Shown here piece by piece: positions 1 through 7,549 of a stretch of 19,591 bases of DNA. The stretch lies in contig JBLHLC010000058.1 of the NCBI GenBank assembly GCA_047619685.1, forward strand, positions 1-19,591, in the 5' to 3' direction. Origin of the DNA: JABDJZ01 sp047619685 (GTDB taxonomy: Bacteria > Bacteroidota > Rhodothermia > Rhodothermales > UBA10348). Position numbers and translations under genes: made by a program. Position 1 is the first letter of the stretch. Every line of letters begins with the position of its first letter. The notes beneath the pieces were generated by a model. That model was not told the DNA's origin and did no database searches. It saw only the letters and a list, made by a program, of their open reading frames with translations.

Positions 1-248
1 CCGTTGACGGAAGTCCGCATCACCTGAAACACCTGTTCGGAATCCTCATGGAAGCGATCGAAACTCAGCTCGTCCTGGACCCAGAGGAGGACCATGAATG
101 ACGCGAAGAGTCCCAGGCCAAGTCCGAAGATGTTGATCAGGGCGTACGCGGGGTGGCGTCGCATGGCGCGAACGGCCAGCCGGAGGAAATTGAGGAGCAT
201 GGGGGAGATATCGGAGGTGGGGTGGCCGGAACGGCTTCCGGTCGGCAT
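1..248 (-). CDS. FtsX/MacB-type ABC transporter permease, N-terminal fragment (cut by window edge)
   Basis: Reading the - strand leftwards gives an N-terminus with the pattern LLNFLRLAVRAMRRHPAYA, then a transmembrane stretch (LINIFGLGLGLFASFMVLL) and the motif DELSFDRFHEDSEQVFQV. This order is the hallmark start of the large FtsX/MacB-like permeases of Bacteroidota: a short cytoplasmic helix, TM1, then the start of the MacB periplasmic domain. These permeases work with an ABC ATPase in export or mechanotransmission; the substrate cannot be told. Two in-frame ATG starts are possible, at 248 (adding a 16-residue leader rich in Ser, Gly and Pro) and at 200 (the usual family start). Neither has a clear Shine-Dalgarno sequence. 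The gene runs off the left edge with no stop, so whether it is intact is unknown. It is divergent from hemA, about 140 bp away. Confidence 0.85.
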   Translation of the reverse strand, partial: MPTGSRSGHPTSDISPMLLNFLRLAVRAMRRHPAYALINIFGLGLGLFASFMVLLWVQDELSFDRFHEDSEQVFQVMRTSVN

Positions 249-315
249 ATCAATCGACAACGGAAGGTCAATTTTCGTTTACGCGGGATCGCATTTAGTT
301 GTCGGTGCTTTAGGC

Positions 316-349
316 CCTGTTCCCGCCGTAATAACCTGTTCCCGCGGGA
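316..349. promoter_or_regulatory. Direct repeat and palindrome in the divergent spacer upstream of hemA
   Basis: The spacer between the divergent permease and hemA contains the 11-mer CCTGTTCCCGC twice, at 316-326 and 335-345, a 19-bp period. The second copy extends into the perfect palindrome TCCCGCGGGA (340-349). It lies about 40-75 bp before the hemA ATG, the only place where the ten-gene operon can plausibly be controlled from outside. A repressor or activator operator is an inference; no promoter matching a known consensus is clear in the spacer. Confidence 0.35.
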
Positions 350-389
350 GGCTGCAAGGGCTATCTTGAGGGCCCTAACCGCTTCCAAA

Positions 390-1679
390 ATGCCTCGAAA
401 CGCCGACATCTTTTGCCTGGGAATCAGTCACCGCACGGCCGCGCTGAATCTGCGGGAGCGTTTTTCGTTGACGTCGGCCGAACATCTCAGATTGCTCTCC
501 GGGATTCGCCAGTCAGAGACCCTGGCGGGTCTGGTGATGGTCAGCACCTGCAACAGGGTAGAATTCTACGGAAGCCATGCGGGCACGGAAGTCGCTCGCG
601 CCGTAGAGGAGTTGCAGCACCTGTTGGGCTCGCTCGGTCATTCCATGGAGGGACTGGAGGACAAGACCTACGCCCTGCTTGGATTGGATGCAGCCAGGCA
701 CCTTGCTCGGGTTGGCGCGGGTCTGGATGCCATGGTGTTGGGCGAGGCGCAAATTTTGGGTCAACTGGATGCTGCGCTGCGCACGGCGCGAGATCAGGGA
801 GCCGTCGATGAACACCTTGAAAACCTCTTTCGCTTCGCACTCAAGTCCGGGCGACGCGCACGTGCTGAAACTCAGATTGGGCACAACGCCGTCAGTGTGA
901 GTTCCGTCGCTGTACGGAAGGTGGAAGTCCAACTCGGAACGCTCAGTGGCAAGACTCTCGCTATCGTTGGTCTGGGCGAGGCGGGGCGCCTGGTCGCAAA
1001 GTTGCTTCGCTCCAAGCGCGGCGTGGACCTGCTTTTGATCAACCGGACCCTGGAAATAGCGATGGCACAGGCCGAGCGATTAGGAGCGGAGGCACAGCCG
1101 TTTTCCGAGTTAGCTGCAGTCTTGTCCAGGGCAGACGCGGTATTTATGTGCACCGGATGTCCCTATCCGTTGATCGAGGTGTCTCTGGTTCGCAAGAGTA
1201 TGGCTCTGCGACCAGATCGACCACTGGTCCTTGTTGATCTTGCCGTTCCTCATGACATTGATCCGGCTGTCTCCGAGGTGGCGGGCGTGACTCACTACGA
1301 TGTGGACTCCATGCAAGTGGAGATTTCGGACTCGCTTAGTCTCAGGGAGGCGGCCATTCCGGAGGTCGAGGCCATTCTGGGAGACGAACTGGCTCGATTC
1401 GAGCGATGGCTGCAGATAGCGCGAGTCCAGCCGCTGATCACGGATCTGCGTCGTAGTGCAGAGGATATCCGGCGTGACGAGGTCGCCCGGCTCGAAGGCC
1501 GTCTGCCCGAACTATCGGACGAAGTGCGTGAGCACATTGAGCGCTTTTCCAGATCGCTCGTCCAGAAGCTCTTCCATCACCCCACCGAAGGGATTCGGGA
1601 GGGCGCCTTAGAGGGCGAGGCCGAGGACATCGCCCGAACGGTGCGCAATCTCTTCCAGCTCCGCGACGCCGGAAGTTGA
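390..1679 (+). CDS. hemA: Glutamyl-tRNA reductase (HemA)
   Basis: NADPH-dependent reduction of Glu-tRNA(Glu) to glutamate-1-semialdehyde, the first committed step of C5 tetrapyrrole synthesis in the cytoplasm. The 429-residue protein has all family marks: GISHRTAAL at residues 11-19, the catalytic cysteine C54 in STCNRVE, the signature GLDAMVLGEAQILGQ at 111-125, the Rossmann motif GLGEAG at 194-199, and a helical dimerisation tail. Length is normal for the family. ATG 390 is chosen because the protein then starts at the usual distance from GISHRT. An in-frame TTG at 366 with AAGGG five bases upstream would add eight residues and is a real alternative. The reading frame stays open back to 153, but that part has no family similarity. 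It heads the heme operon; hemC follows after 2 nt. HemL, which uses its product, is encoded further down the same operon. Confidence 0.97.
   Translation: MPRNADIFCLGISHRTAALNLRERFSLTSAEHLRLLSGIRQSETLAGLVMVSTCNRVEFYGSHAGTEVARAVEELQHLLGSLGHSMEGLEDKTYALLGLDAARHLARVGAGLDAMVLGEAQILGQLDAALRTARDQGAVDEHLENLFRFALKSGRRARAETQIGHNAVSVSSVAVRKVEVQLGTLSGKTLAIVGLGEAGRLVAKLLRSKRGVDLLLINRTLEIAMAQAERLGAEAQPFSELAAVLSRADAVFMCTGCPYPLIEVSLVRKSMALRPDRPLVLVDLAVPHDIDPAVSEVAGVTHYDVDSMQVEISDSLSLREAAIPEVEAILGDELARFERWLQIARVQPLITDLRRSAEDIRRDEVARLEGRLPELSDEVREHIERFSRSLVQKLFHHPTEGIREGALEGEAEDIARTVRNLFQLRDAGS
1671..1675 (+). promoter_or_regulatory. Ribosome binding site of hemC, inside the end of hemA
   Basis: GGAAG lies 6 nt before the ATG at 1682 and within the last codons of hemA. 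It favours ATG 1682 over the TTG at 1676 and over the further in-frame ATGs at 1688 and 1694. Confidence 0.5.
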
Positions 1680-1681
1680 GC

Positions 1682-2605
1682 ATGACCATGACCATGAGGC
1701 AGGAATCGGTACGGGCCGGATCCCGCACGTCCCGGCTCGCGCGCTGGCAGACGGAGCGCGTCTTGTCCCTTCTCAGGAACGCGTGGCCGACGTTGGAGAC
1801 AGACTTCGTGCCGTTCGAGACCCGAGGGGACAGGATTCTGGAAACGCCACTGCCTGAGATCGGGGGAAAGGGCCTGTTCACGGCCGAGTTAGAGGAGGCC
1901 ATCCGTGCGGGCACCATAGACATCGCCGTCCATTCGCTAAAGGACCTCCCCACGGCCTCGGCTGAGGGAATCGTTGTGGCCGCCGTGCTGGATAGACAAG
2001 ACTCGCGTGATGCGCTTGTCTCGCCCGGCGGGCAGACCTTGGCGGAATTGCCAGCAGGTTCAGTAGTCGGCACGAGCAGCACGCGTCGAGCGGCGCAGTT
2101 ACTGCGCGCCCGACCTGACCTGACGATTCGGTCTATCCGCGGGAATGTGCCTACACGAGTACAAAAAGTGAGGGACGGCCACTACGACGCGGCTGTCCTG
2201 GCGGCCGCAGGGCTCAAGCGACTCGGCCTTGCGGAGGCCATAACTGAATACCTTGACTTTGGGATCATGCTCCCCGCGCCGGGGCAGGGCGCAATCGCAG
2301 TCCAGTGCCGCGCGGGAGACGCATCAGTTGCGGTGCTGCTGGCGGCCATCGACGAGCCCGACGCCAGATCAACCACCACCGCCGAGAGGGCGTTTCTAAG
2401 TCGCCTCCAGGCAGGGTGCTCATCCCCCGTCGGAGCCCGGGCTTGGCTCTCTGGAGGCCATGTTCATTTGGAGGGCGTCGTCCTCTCCCTGGATGGGGCT
2501 GACATCATCAGAGTCCAGGGCTCGAGGCCAGATCCGGAGGAATTGGGCCGCATCCTGGCCGAAGATGCTCTGGCCCTGGGAGCGGAGGGTCTGATCGGTG
2601 CTTGA
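1682..2605 (+). CDS. hemC: Hydroxymethylbilane synthase / porphobilinogen deaminase (HemC)
   Basis: Polymerises four porphobilinogen molecules to the linear tetrapyrrole hydroxymethylbilane, on a covalently bound dipyrromethane cofactor. The 307-residue protein shows the N-terminal phosphate-binding pattern RAGSRTSRLARWQTERV, the catalytic aspartate D88 in HSLKDLPT, the SIRGNVPTRVQKV segment, and the cofactor-attachment cysteine C246 in QAGCSSPVGARA. Length and domain order are normal. The start region is a stutter of the hexamer ATGACC, giving in-frame ATGs at 1682, 1688 and 1694; the first fits best with the GGAAG site. It begins 2 nt after the hemA stop, and its last 8 nt overlap the start of hemD, which encodes the enzyme for the next step. 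Confidence 0.97.
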   Translation: MTMTMRQESVRAGSRTSRLARWQTERVLSLLRNAWPTLETDFVPFETRGDRILETPLPEIGGKGLFTAELEEAIRAGTIDIAVHSLKDLPTASAEGIVVAAVLDRQDSRDALVSPGGQTLAELPAGSVVGTSSTRRAAQLLRARPDLTIRSIRGNVPTRVQKVRDGHYDAAVLAAAGLKRLGLAEAITEYLDFGIMLPAPGQGAIAVQCRAGDASVAVLLAAIDEPDARSTTTAERAFLSRLQAGCSSPVGARAWLSGGHVHLEGVVLSLDGADIIRVQGSRPDPEELGRILAEDALALGAEGLIGA

Positions 2606-3329
2606 AGGCCCACTCAAAGGCAGGCGCGTGCTGGTTACCCGAGCACCTGAGCAGGCTGAGCCCCTTAGCCTGGCGTTGAAGGCGGCTGGCGCGGTGGCCG
2701 TCCGGTTTCCGACCATCAGATTCGTACCGGGAGACTTGAGTTCAGCGTCGGCGGCGATGCATCGCGCAGACTGGCTGCTCTTCACCAGCGCCAATGGCGT
2801 GCGGTTTTTCTTCGGCGCGGCGAAGGAAGGGGTGCCGGATGATCTACGGATCGCTGCGGTCGGAACGGCTACGGCGAACGCGCTATCTGAATTCGTCCCG
2901 ACGGCCATCCTGATCCCCGATGTGTTCGATGCCGAGCACCTGGCCGCTGCGCTGCCCGATCTGACAGGCCAGCATTGCGTGATCCCGCAGGCGGAGGGCG
3001 CCCGTGACGTGCTCGCAAGAGACCTCAAGGGCCGTGGTGCGACCGTGGAGACGCTCGTGGCGTACAGCACGGTCAGTGCTCGGCCGGAGGGCCCGTACCC
3101 CCGGGATCTGGACGCGCTTACATTCACCAGTCCCTCTACAGTGACAGGTTGGAAAGAGGCCACCAGCGGGCGATACGAGACCCCGCGGGTCGTGGCGTGT
3201 ATTGGGCCAATAACGGCCGCTGCGGCACAGAATTATGGACTGCGGGTAGACGTGGTGGCAGACCCGCACACCGCCGAAGGGCTGGTGGCCGGACTCATTC
3301 GCTATTTCCAAGGAGCAGATTCCCCATGA
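2598..3329 (+). CDS. hemD: Uroporphyrinogen-III synthase, canonical bacterial type (HemD)
   Basis: Closes hydroxymethylbilane with inversion of ring D to give uroporphyrinogen III. The 243-residue product matches the two-domain HemD fold family: GRRVLVTRAPEQA at the N-terminus, LLFTSANGVRFFF, VGTATANAL, then ALTFTSPSTVTGW and the closing CIGPITAAAAQNYGL...AEGLVAGL. Sequence conservation in this family is low, but the spaced motifs and the position between hemC and hemB make the assignment firm. The start is GTG at 2598, with GGAGGG eight bases upstream, and overlaps the end of hemC by 8 nt. Its stop overlaps the hemB ATG (ATGA). A second, differently styled member of this family ends the operon at 9911. 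Confidence 0.93.
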   Translation: MLEGPLKGRRVLVTRAPEQAEPLSLALKAAGAVAVRFPTIRFVPGDLSSASAAMHRADWLLFTSANGVRFFFGAAKEGVPDDLRIAAVGTATANALSEFVPTAILIPDVFDAEHLAAALPDLTGQHCVIPQAEGARDVLARDLKGRGATVETLVAYSTVSARPEGPYPRDLDALTFTSPSTVTGWKEATSGRYETPRVVACIGPITAAAAQNYGLRVDVVADPHTAEGLVAGLIRYFQGADSP

Positions 3330-4327
3330 GTAGACTGACCCATCGCCCCCGACGACTTCGCCGTGGCGCGCCCATTCGTTCCATGGTGCAGGAACATCAC
3401 CTGCGGGTGGAGGACTTTGTGGCGCCGCTTTTTGTCAAGGAAGGCTCGGGCCTCCGAGAGGCTATCGACTCCATGCCCGGTCAGTTTCGATTGTCCGTGG
3501 ACGAGCTTCAGAAGGAGTGCCGGGAACTGCAGGGACTAGGCATCAGAGCCGTCGCCCTGTTCCCAGCGGTCGAGGACTCCCTGAAAGACCCCGGGGCCTC
3601 GCAGGCCCTCGATCCCGACGGCCTGTACGCCAGGGCAATCAGAGCGGTCAAAGAGGTGTGCCCGAATTTGCTGGTGATCACGGATGCTGCTCTGGATCCC
3701 TATTCGTCCGATGGGCACGATGGCCTGGTCATTGACGGGGTGATTGACAATGATGCGACCCTGCCGATGTTGGCGCGGATGGCCGTCCTGCAGGCAGACT
3801 CAGGTGCAGACCTCATTGCACCCTCCGACATGATGGACGGAAGGGTGGGGGTTATTCGCGAGGCCCTGGATGCCGCAGGACATGTTGAGGTAGGCATTCT
3901 TTCGTACACGGCCAAGTACGCCTCTTCGTTTTATGGTCCATTCCGCGAGGCGCTCGATTCAGCCCCGCGGGAGCTTGAGGACGTTCCCGCAGACAAGAAG
4001 ACCTATCAGATGAATCCGGCCAATGTGCGCGAAGCCCTCCGCGAGGCCGCGCTTGATTTGGAGGAGGGAGCGGACATGCTCATGGTCAAGCCGGGCATGC
4101 CGTATCTGGATGTAGTCCGCGCGCTTCGGGACAGCTTCCCCGATTTTCCGCTGGCGGTCTACAACGTCAGTGGCGAGTATGCCATGATCAAGGCAGCTGC
4201 CGAGCGAGGGTGGTTGGACGAGAAACCTGTCGTCCTGGAAGTCCTGACGGCGTTCAAGCGTGCGGGAGCGGACATCATCCTCACCTATCACGCAAAAGAT
4301 GCAGCGAAATGGCTGCAGTCCACCTGA
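3326..4327 (+). CDS. hemB: Porphobilinogen synthase / 5-aminolevulinate dehydratase (HemB), zinc-free site type
   Basis: Condenses two 5-aminolevulinates to porphobilinogen. The 333-residue protein has both Schiff-base lysines: K197 in YTAKYAS and K255 in MVKPGMPYLD. The metal-binding segment reads DAALDPYSSDGHDG (residues 120-133). The three positions that are cysteines in zinc enzymes such as E. coli HemB are A122, D124 and D132 here. This is the Asp-rich form found in plants, Pseudomonas and many other bacteria, which depends on magnesium rather than catalytic zinc. ATG 3326 overlaps the hemD stop as ATGA and has AAGGAG at 3310-3315. The frame is open back to 3149, but those codons lie inside hemD and show no family similarity. 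hemQ follows after 9 nt. Confidence 0.97.
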   Translation: MSRLTHRPRRLRRGAPIRSMVQEHHLRVEDFVAPLFVKEGSGLREAIDSMPGQFRLSVDELQKECRELQGLGIRAVALFPAVEDSLKDPGASQALDPDGLYARAIRAVKEVCPNLLVITDAALDPYSSDGHDGLVIDGVIDNDATLPMLARMAVLQADSGADLIAPSDMMDGRVGVIREALDAAGHVEVGILSYTAKYASSFYGPFREALDSAPRELEDVPADKKTYQMNPANVREALREAALDLEEGADMLMVKPGMPYLDVVRALRDSFPDFPLAVYNVSGEYAMIKAAAERGWLDEKPVVLEVLTAFKRAGADIILTYHAKDAAKWLQST

Positions 4328-4336
4328 GAACCAACC

Positions 4337-5089
4337 ATGGCCCTGCAGATAGAGATAGAAAAACCAAGTGGCGTCAACACCGCCGAGAAGGGAAGAGGTG
4401 AGGACGGCGAGGTCATTTACTCGGACACCAGGCTGTACATGCAGCTCCATCAGTTTGAGGATGCCCCACCGGTAAGCGAGATCATAACCGCCCTCGAAGG
4501 CGCGAGCCTCCCGGGCGTGCTCTATCAGGATTTTCTCAACCCCCGCTCAGTAGGCCTGCTGACCTATTCGGTAGACCCCGCCTGGTTTGTGGAAGGTTTT
4601 CGCGATGTGGTCGCATCGGATCCGTTCCGCCAGATGAAGCACCGGTCAGACTTGACGATGGGCGGCCGGACGTACGCGATTGGCTATGAGCGCAATCTCG
4701 GAGACGTGCTTCTGAAGCGACCCATCCGTCACGCGTGTAATCCGGAGTGGCCTTGGGCCATCTGGTATCCGCTTAGCCGGTCGGGCGAGTTCTCACTGCT
4801 CTCCGCCGATGAGCAGCGGACCATGTTGATGGAGCATGGCGGGATCGGCAGAGCGTACGGGAAGGCCGATTTGGCGCATGATATCAGGCTCTCCTGTCAC
4901 GGTCTGGATCGCCACGACAACGACTTTGTTGTGGCCCTCGTCGGGAAGGAGCTGACGCCGCTTTCGAAGGTTGTTGAGCGCATGCGGTCGACCCAGCAGA
5001 CGGCCGGCTACATCCAGCGCATGGGCCCCTTCTTTGTCGGGCGGGCGGTCTGGCTGAACCCCGTTTTCCCCTCCGTTGATGGCGAGTAG
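4337..5089 (+). CDS. hemQ: Coproheme decarboxylase (HemQ/ChdC), chlorite dismutase family
   Basis: Peroxide-dependent decarboxylation of two propionates of coproheme to make heme b, the last step of the coproporphyrin-dependent pathway. The 250-residue protein matches the HemQ branch of the chlorite-dismutase family: catalytic tyrosine candidate Y144 in AIWYPLSRSGEF, proximal heme ligand H167 in LMEHGGIGRAYG, and the closing GPFFVGRAVWL. It has an N-terminal extension of about 30 residues before the first conserved strand (RLYMQLHQFED). HemY and HemH in the same operon, and the absence of hemF or hemN beside it, fit a heme-synthesis role and not chlorite detoxification. ATG 4337 lies 9 nt after hemB with no obvious Shine-Dalgarno sequence. 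The 3' end overlaps hemE by 11 nt. Confidence 0.93.
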   Translation: MALQIEIEKPSGVNTAEKGRGEDGEVIYSDTRLYMQLHQFEDAPPVSEIITALEGASLPGVLYQDFLNPRSVGLLTYSVDPAWFVEGFRDVVASDPFRQMKHRSDLTMGGRTYAIGYERNLGDVLLKRPIRHACNPEWPWAIWYPLSRSGEFSLLSADEQRTMLMEHGGIGRAYGKADLAHDIRLSCHGLDRHDNDFVVALVGKELTPLSKVVERMRSTQQTAGYIQRMGPFFVGRAVWLNPVFPSVDGE

Positions 5090-6107
5090 TCGATTCCTGA
5101 AGGCCTGTCGGCGCGAAGAGACCGATTGCACGCCCATCTGGTTGATGCGCCAGGCCGGGCGATACATGCCGGAGTATCGGGCATTGAGGGCCAAAAATTC
5201 GATGCTGGACGCCATCAACACCCCGGATCTGGCCGCCGAGATCACGCTCCAGCCCATGAAGGCTTTCGGGTTCGATGCGGCCATCATATTTTCGGACATC
5301 CTGCCGCCCCTAAAAGGGATGGGCCTGAATCTGGACTTTGTAAAGGGTGTCGGGCCGCGCCTGGATAACCCGGTCCGAAGCCGGACCGACATTGACCGCC
5401 TGTCGACCCCGTCCATGGCGCAGGTCATGTCGGGGACGCTCGAGGCCATCCGGATCGTCAAGCGCGAACTGGGCTCCAGGCCGCTCATCGGATTCTCCGG
5501 GGCACCCTTCACGCTGGCGAGTTACGCCATCGAGGGAGGTGGCTCCAAGAGCTACACCCACGCAAAGGGATTGATGTATTCCGATCCAGAGGGGTGGCAC
5601 AGCTTGATGGACAAGTTGTCGGCGGTTGTGGAGGACTATCTCACCCAGCAGGCTCTGGCCGGAGCAGATGTCCTCCAGATTTTCGATTCATGGGCCGGGG
5701 CCGTGGGGCAATTGGACTATGAGAAGTTCGTGGCGCCGTATACCAGGCGGGTGGTTGCGGCGGCCACAAAGACGGGAAAACCCGTGATCAACTTCTCTAC
5801 CGGGACATCAGGACACCTCCCATCTGTGGCATCAACCGGCGGCGACGTGATAGGAGTGGATTTTCGGACGCCGATAGACAGGGCTTGGTCCGAGATAGGC
5901 AACGGATTCGGCATCCAGGGCAATCTGGATCCTGTGCTTCTCCAGGCGCCGTGGCCTACGCTGAAGGCGGGAGCCCAGGATGTGCTTCGACGTGCGGCCG
6001 GGCAGGCCGGCCACATCTTCAATGTCGGGCACGGCATCCTTCCTGAGACCCCTGTCGATAACGTGCGGAGACTGGTCGATTTCGTACACGAGCAGTCGGC
6101 GCGGTGA
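5079..6107 (+). CDS. hemE: Uroporphyrinogen decarboxylase (HemE)
   Basis: Removes the four acetate carboxyls of uroporphyrinogen III to give coproporphyrinogen III. The 342-residue protein has the two family signatures: CTPIWLMRQAGRYMPEYR near the N-terminus and GFSGAPFTLASYAIEGGGS in the middle. The catalytic aspartate D73 lies in IIFSDILPPLKGMG, and IFDSWAGAV and NVGHGILPETPVDNV follow in order. Length is normal. The ATG at 5079 lies inside hemQ, with an 11-nt overlap in another frame. A TTG directly before it (5076) is less likely. The stop overlaps the GTG start of hemY (GTGA). No Shine-Dalgarno sequence is visible, so translation may depend on ribosomes arriving from hemQ. Confidence 0.97.
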   Translation: MASSRFLKACRREETDCTPIWLMRQAGRYMPEYRALRAKNSMLDAINTPDLAAEITLQPMKAFGFDAAIIFSDILPPLKGMGLNLDFVKGVGPRLDNPVRSRTDIDRLSTPSMAQVMSGTLEAIRIVKRELGSRPLIGFSGAPFTLASYAIEGGGSKSYTHAKGLMYSDPEGWHSLMDKLSAVVEDYLTQQALAGADVLQIFDSWAGAVGQLDYEKFVAPYTRRVVAAATKTGKPVINFSTGTSGHLPSVASTGGDVIGVDFRTPIDRAWSEIGNGFGIQGNLDPVLLQAPWPTLKAGAQDVLRRAAGQAGHIFNVGHGILPETPVDNVRRLVDFVHEQSAR

Positions 6108-7549
6108 GCTCGCATCGGATAGTAGTGGTTGGTGGAGGGATTTCGGGCCTGACCGTGGCCTACCGGCTGGGGCAGTCCATGCCGGAGTCTCAGGTTACGT
6201 TGGTCGAACAGTCCCACCGACTCGGCGGGAAGCTGGAAACGGAACGGTACGAGGGGTTCGTGATGGATCATGGCCCAGACGTTTTCCTGTCGCGAAAGCC
6301 TTGGGCCGTAGATCTGTGCAAGGAGCTCGGACTGGAGCTTCAGCCAACAAACCCCCAGGTCAAGGGCAGCTTTATCCAGCAGGGTGGAAGGCTCCATCCC
6401 TTGCCGGACGGGTTCGGCGGACTCGTGCCCTCGTCATGGGTGGCCTTGGCCCGAACCTCTCTCCTGACTGCCCGTGGCAAGGCGCGCCTCGCACTGGAGG
6501 CACTCGTTCCAGCGTCGAGAGGGTCCGATGACGAATCGCTTGGTGCCTTTGCCCGTCGTCGCCTGGGAGCGGAAGCCTATGATCGATTGATCCATCCGCT
6601 TCTGGGAGGGATCTACGGCGGCGACATAGAGGCCTTGAGTCTAGAGGCTACGTTCCCGCAGTTTCGCCAGATGGAGCGCGAACACGGCAGCCTCATCCGG
6701 GCGGCGCGGGCCAGGGCACGAGGGGCCAAGGGGGCGGCGGCCCGAGCGACAGCGGCCCAGGCGACAGCGGCCGGTGGGCGAGCGAAGGCGCCGCTGTTTT
6801 ACACGCTTCGAGATGGAATGCAGTCCTTGCCTGATGGCCTTGCCGCTGCCTGCCCGGCCCAGGTCAGGTTGGGCATGAGCGCGACGTCCATTGACGTTGC
6901 CCAGGGTGCCGGCCCCAAGTCCACGCGAGTTCTTCGGGTCCACCTGAACGACAGAAGCAGTCTGGAAGCCGATGCCGTCATTTGTACTACGCCCGCGTAC
7001 GCGGCGGCCGACGTCCTGGCGAGTCACCGCGAGTTGGCGGAGATCTTGAGGGCCATTCCCTACAATTCGTCGCTGATAGTGACCCTCGCCTTCGGCCGTG
7101 AACAGGTGCCTCATCCCCTGGATGGGTACGGATATCTGATTCCTGCGTCGGAGGGCAAGGCCGTGAGGGCGTGCACCTGGACCTCGACCAAGATTCCCGG
7201 CCGAGCACCCACGGGAGAGGTGCTGATTCGAGTGTTCTTCGGACGTTCCGCTGATGATCCATGGCTAGAGGCCAGCGATGAACAGCTTCTGGAGTGTGCG
7301 GCCGAAGAGTTGAAAGCGACCTTGGGGATCGAGGATGGACCCAAATTTCACCGGGTCCGGCGGTGGATTCGGGGCCAGCCCGCGTACACCATGGGGCATC
7401 CGGAGAGATTACGCCTGCTGGACGACGCGCTCGGCGCCCTCCCTGGACTGTTTCTGACCGGATCGGCCTACCGAGGTGTGGGTATTCCGGACTGCATCCG
7501 CCAGGCCAACAAAACAGCCTTGTCCGTGACAAACTATTTGAAAGCATGA
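6104..7549 (+). CDS. hemY: Coproporphyrinogen III / protoporphyrinogen oxidase, HemY type (CgoX)
   Basis: FAD-dependent oxygen-using oxidase of the HemY family. With HemQ present, its likely substrate is coproporphyrinogen III, oxidised to coproporphyrin III. The 481-residue protein has the FAD dinucleotide motif VVVGGGISGLTVAYRL at residues 7-22, HPLLGGIYGGD (IYGGD motif), LRDGMQSLPDGLA, and the closing GSAYRGVGIPDCIRQANKTA that contacts FAD. Between about residues 200 and 227 there is an Arg/Ala-rich stretch containing an in-frame 15-nt tandem duplication, at the place where the family has a variable loop. The start is GTG at 6104, overlapping the hemE stop; its own stop overlaps the hemL ATG. 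Protoporphyrinogen specificity cannot be excluded from sequence. Confidence 0.94.
   Translation: MSSHRIVVVGGGISGLTVAYRLGQSMPESQVTLVEQSHRLGGKLETERYEGFVMDHGPDVFLSRKPWAVDLCKELGLELQPTNPQVKGSFIQQGGRLHPLPDGFGGLVPSSWVALARTSLLTARGKARLALEALVPASRGSDDESLGAFARRRLGAEAYDRLIHPLLGGIYGGDIEALSLEATFPQFRQMEREHGSLIRAARARARGAKGAAARATAAQATAAGGRAKAPLFYTLRDGMQSLPDGLAAACPAQVRLGMSATSIDVAQGAGPKSTRVLRVHLNDRSSLEADAVICTTPAYAAADVLASHRELAEILRAIPYNSSLIVTLAFGREQVPHPLDGYGYLIPASEGKAVRACTWTSTKIPGRAPTGEVLIRVFFGRSADDPWLEASDEQLLECAAEELKATLGIEDGPKFHRVRRWIRGQPAYTMGHPERLRLLDDALGALPGLFLTGSAYRGVGIPDCIRQANKTALSVTNYLKA
6746..6772 (+). repeat. Short in-frame tandem repeat inside hemY
   Basis: GCGACAGCGGCC occurs at 6746-6757 and again at 6761-6772, a period of 15 nt (five codons), coding ATAAQ then ATAAG within an Arg/Ala-rich loop. 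It does not break the frame. Confidence 0.7.

Noticed and set aside
153..389. Open frame extending hemA 79 codons upstream
   Set aside because: These codons have no glutamyl-tRNA reductase similarity and run through the divergent spacer and permease start. The family N-terminus begins at 390 or, at most, at TTG 366.
2420..3163. A 247-codon open frame antisense to hemC/hemD
   Set aside because: Low-complexity Ser/Ala/Arg translation typical of an antisense shadow; both + strand genes are firmly identified.
4337..5089. Chlorite dismutase proper (chlorite detoxification)
   Set aside because: The motifs and the heme operon context fit the HemQ branch; no chlorate or perchlorate reduction genes are nearby.
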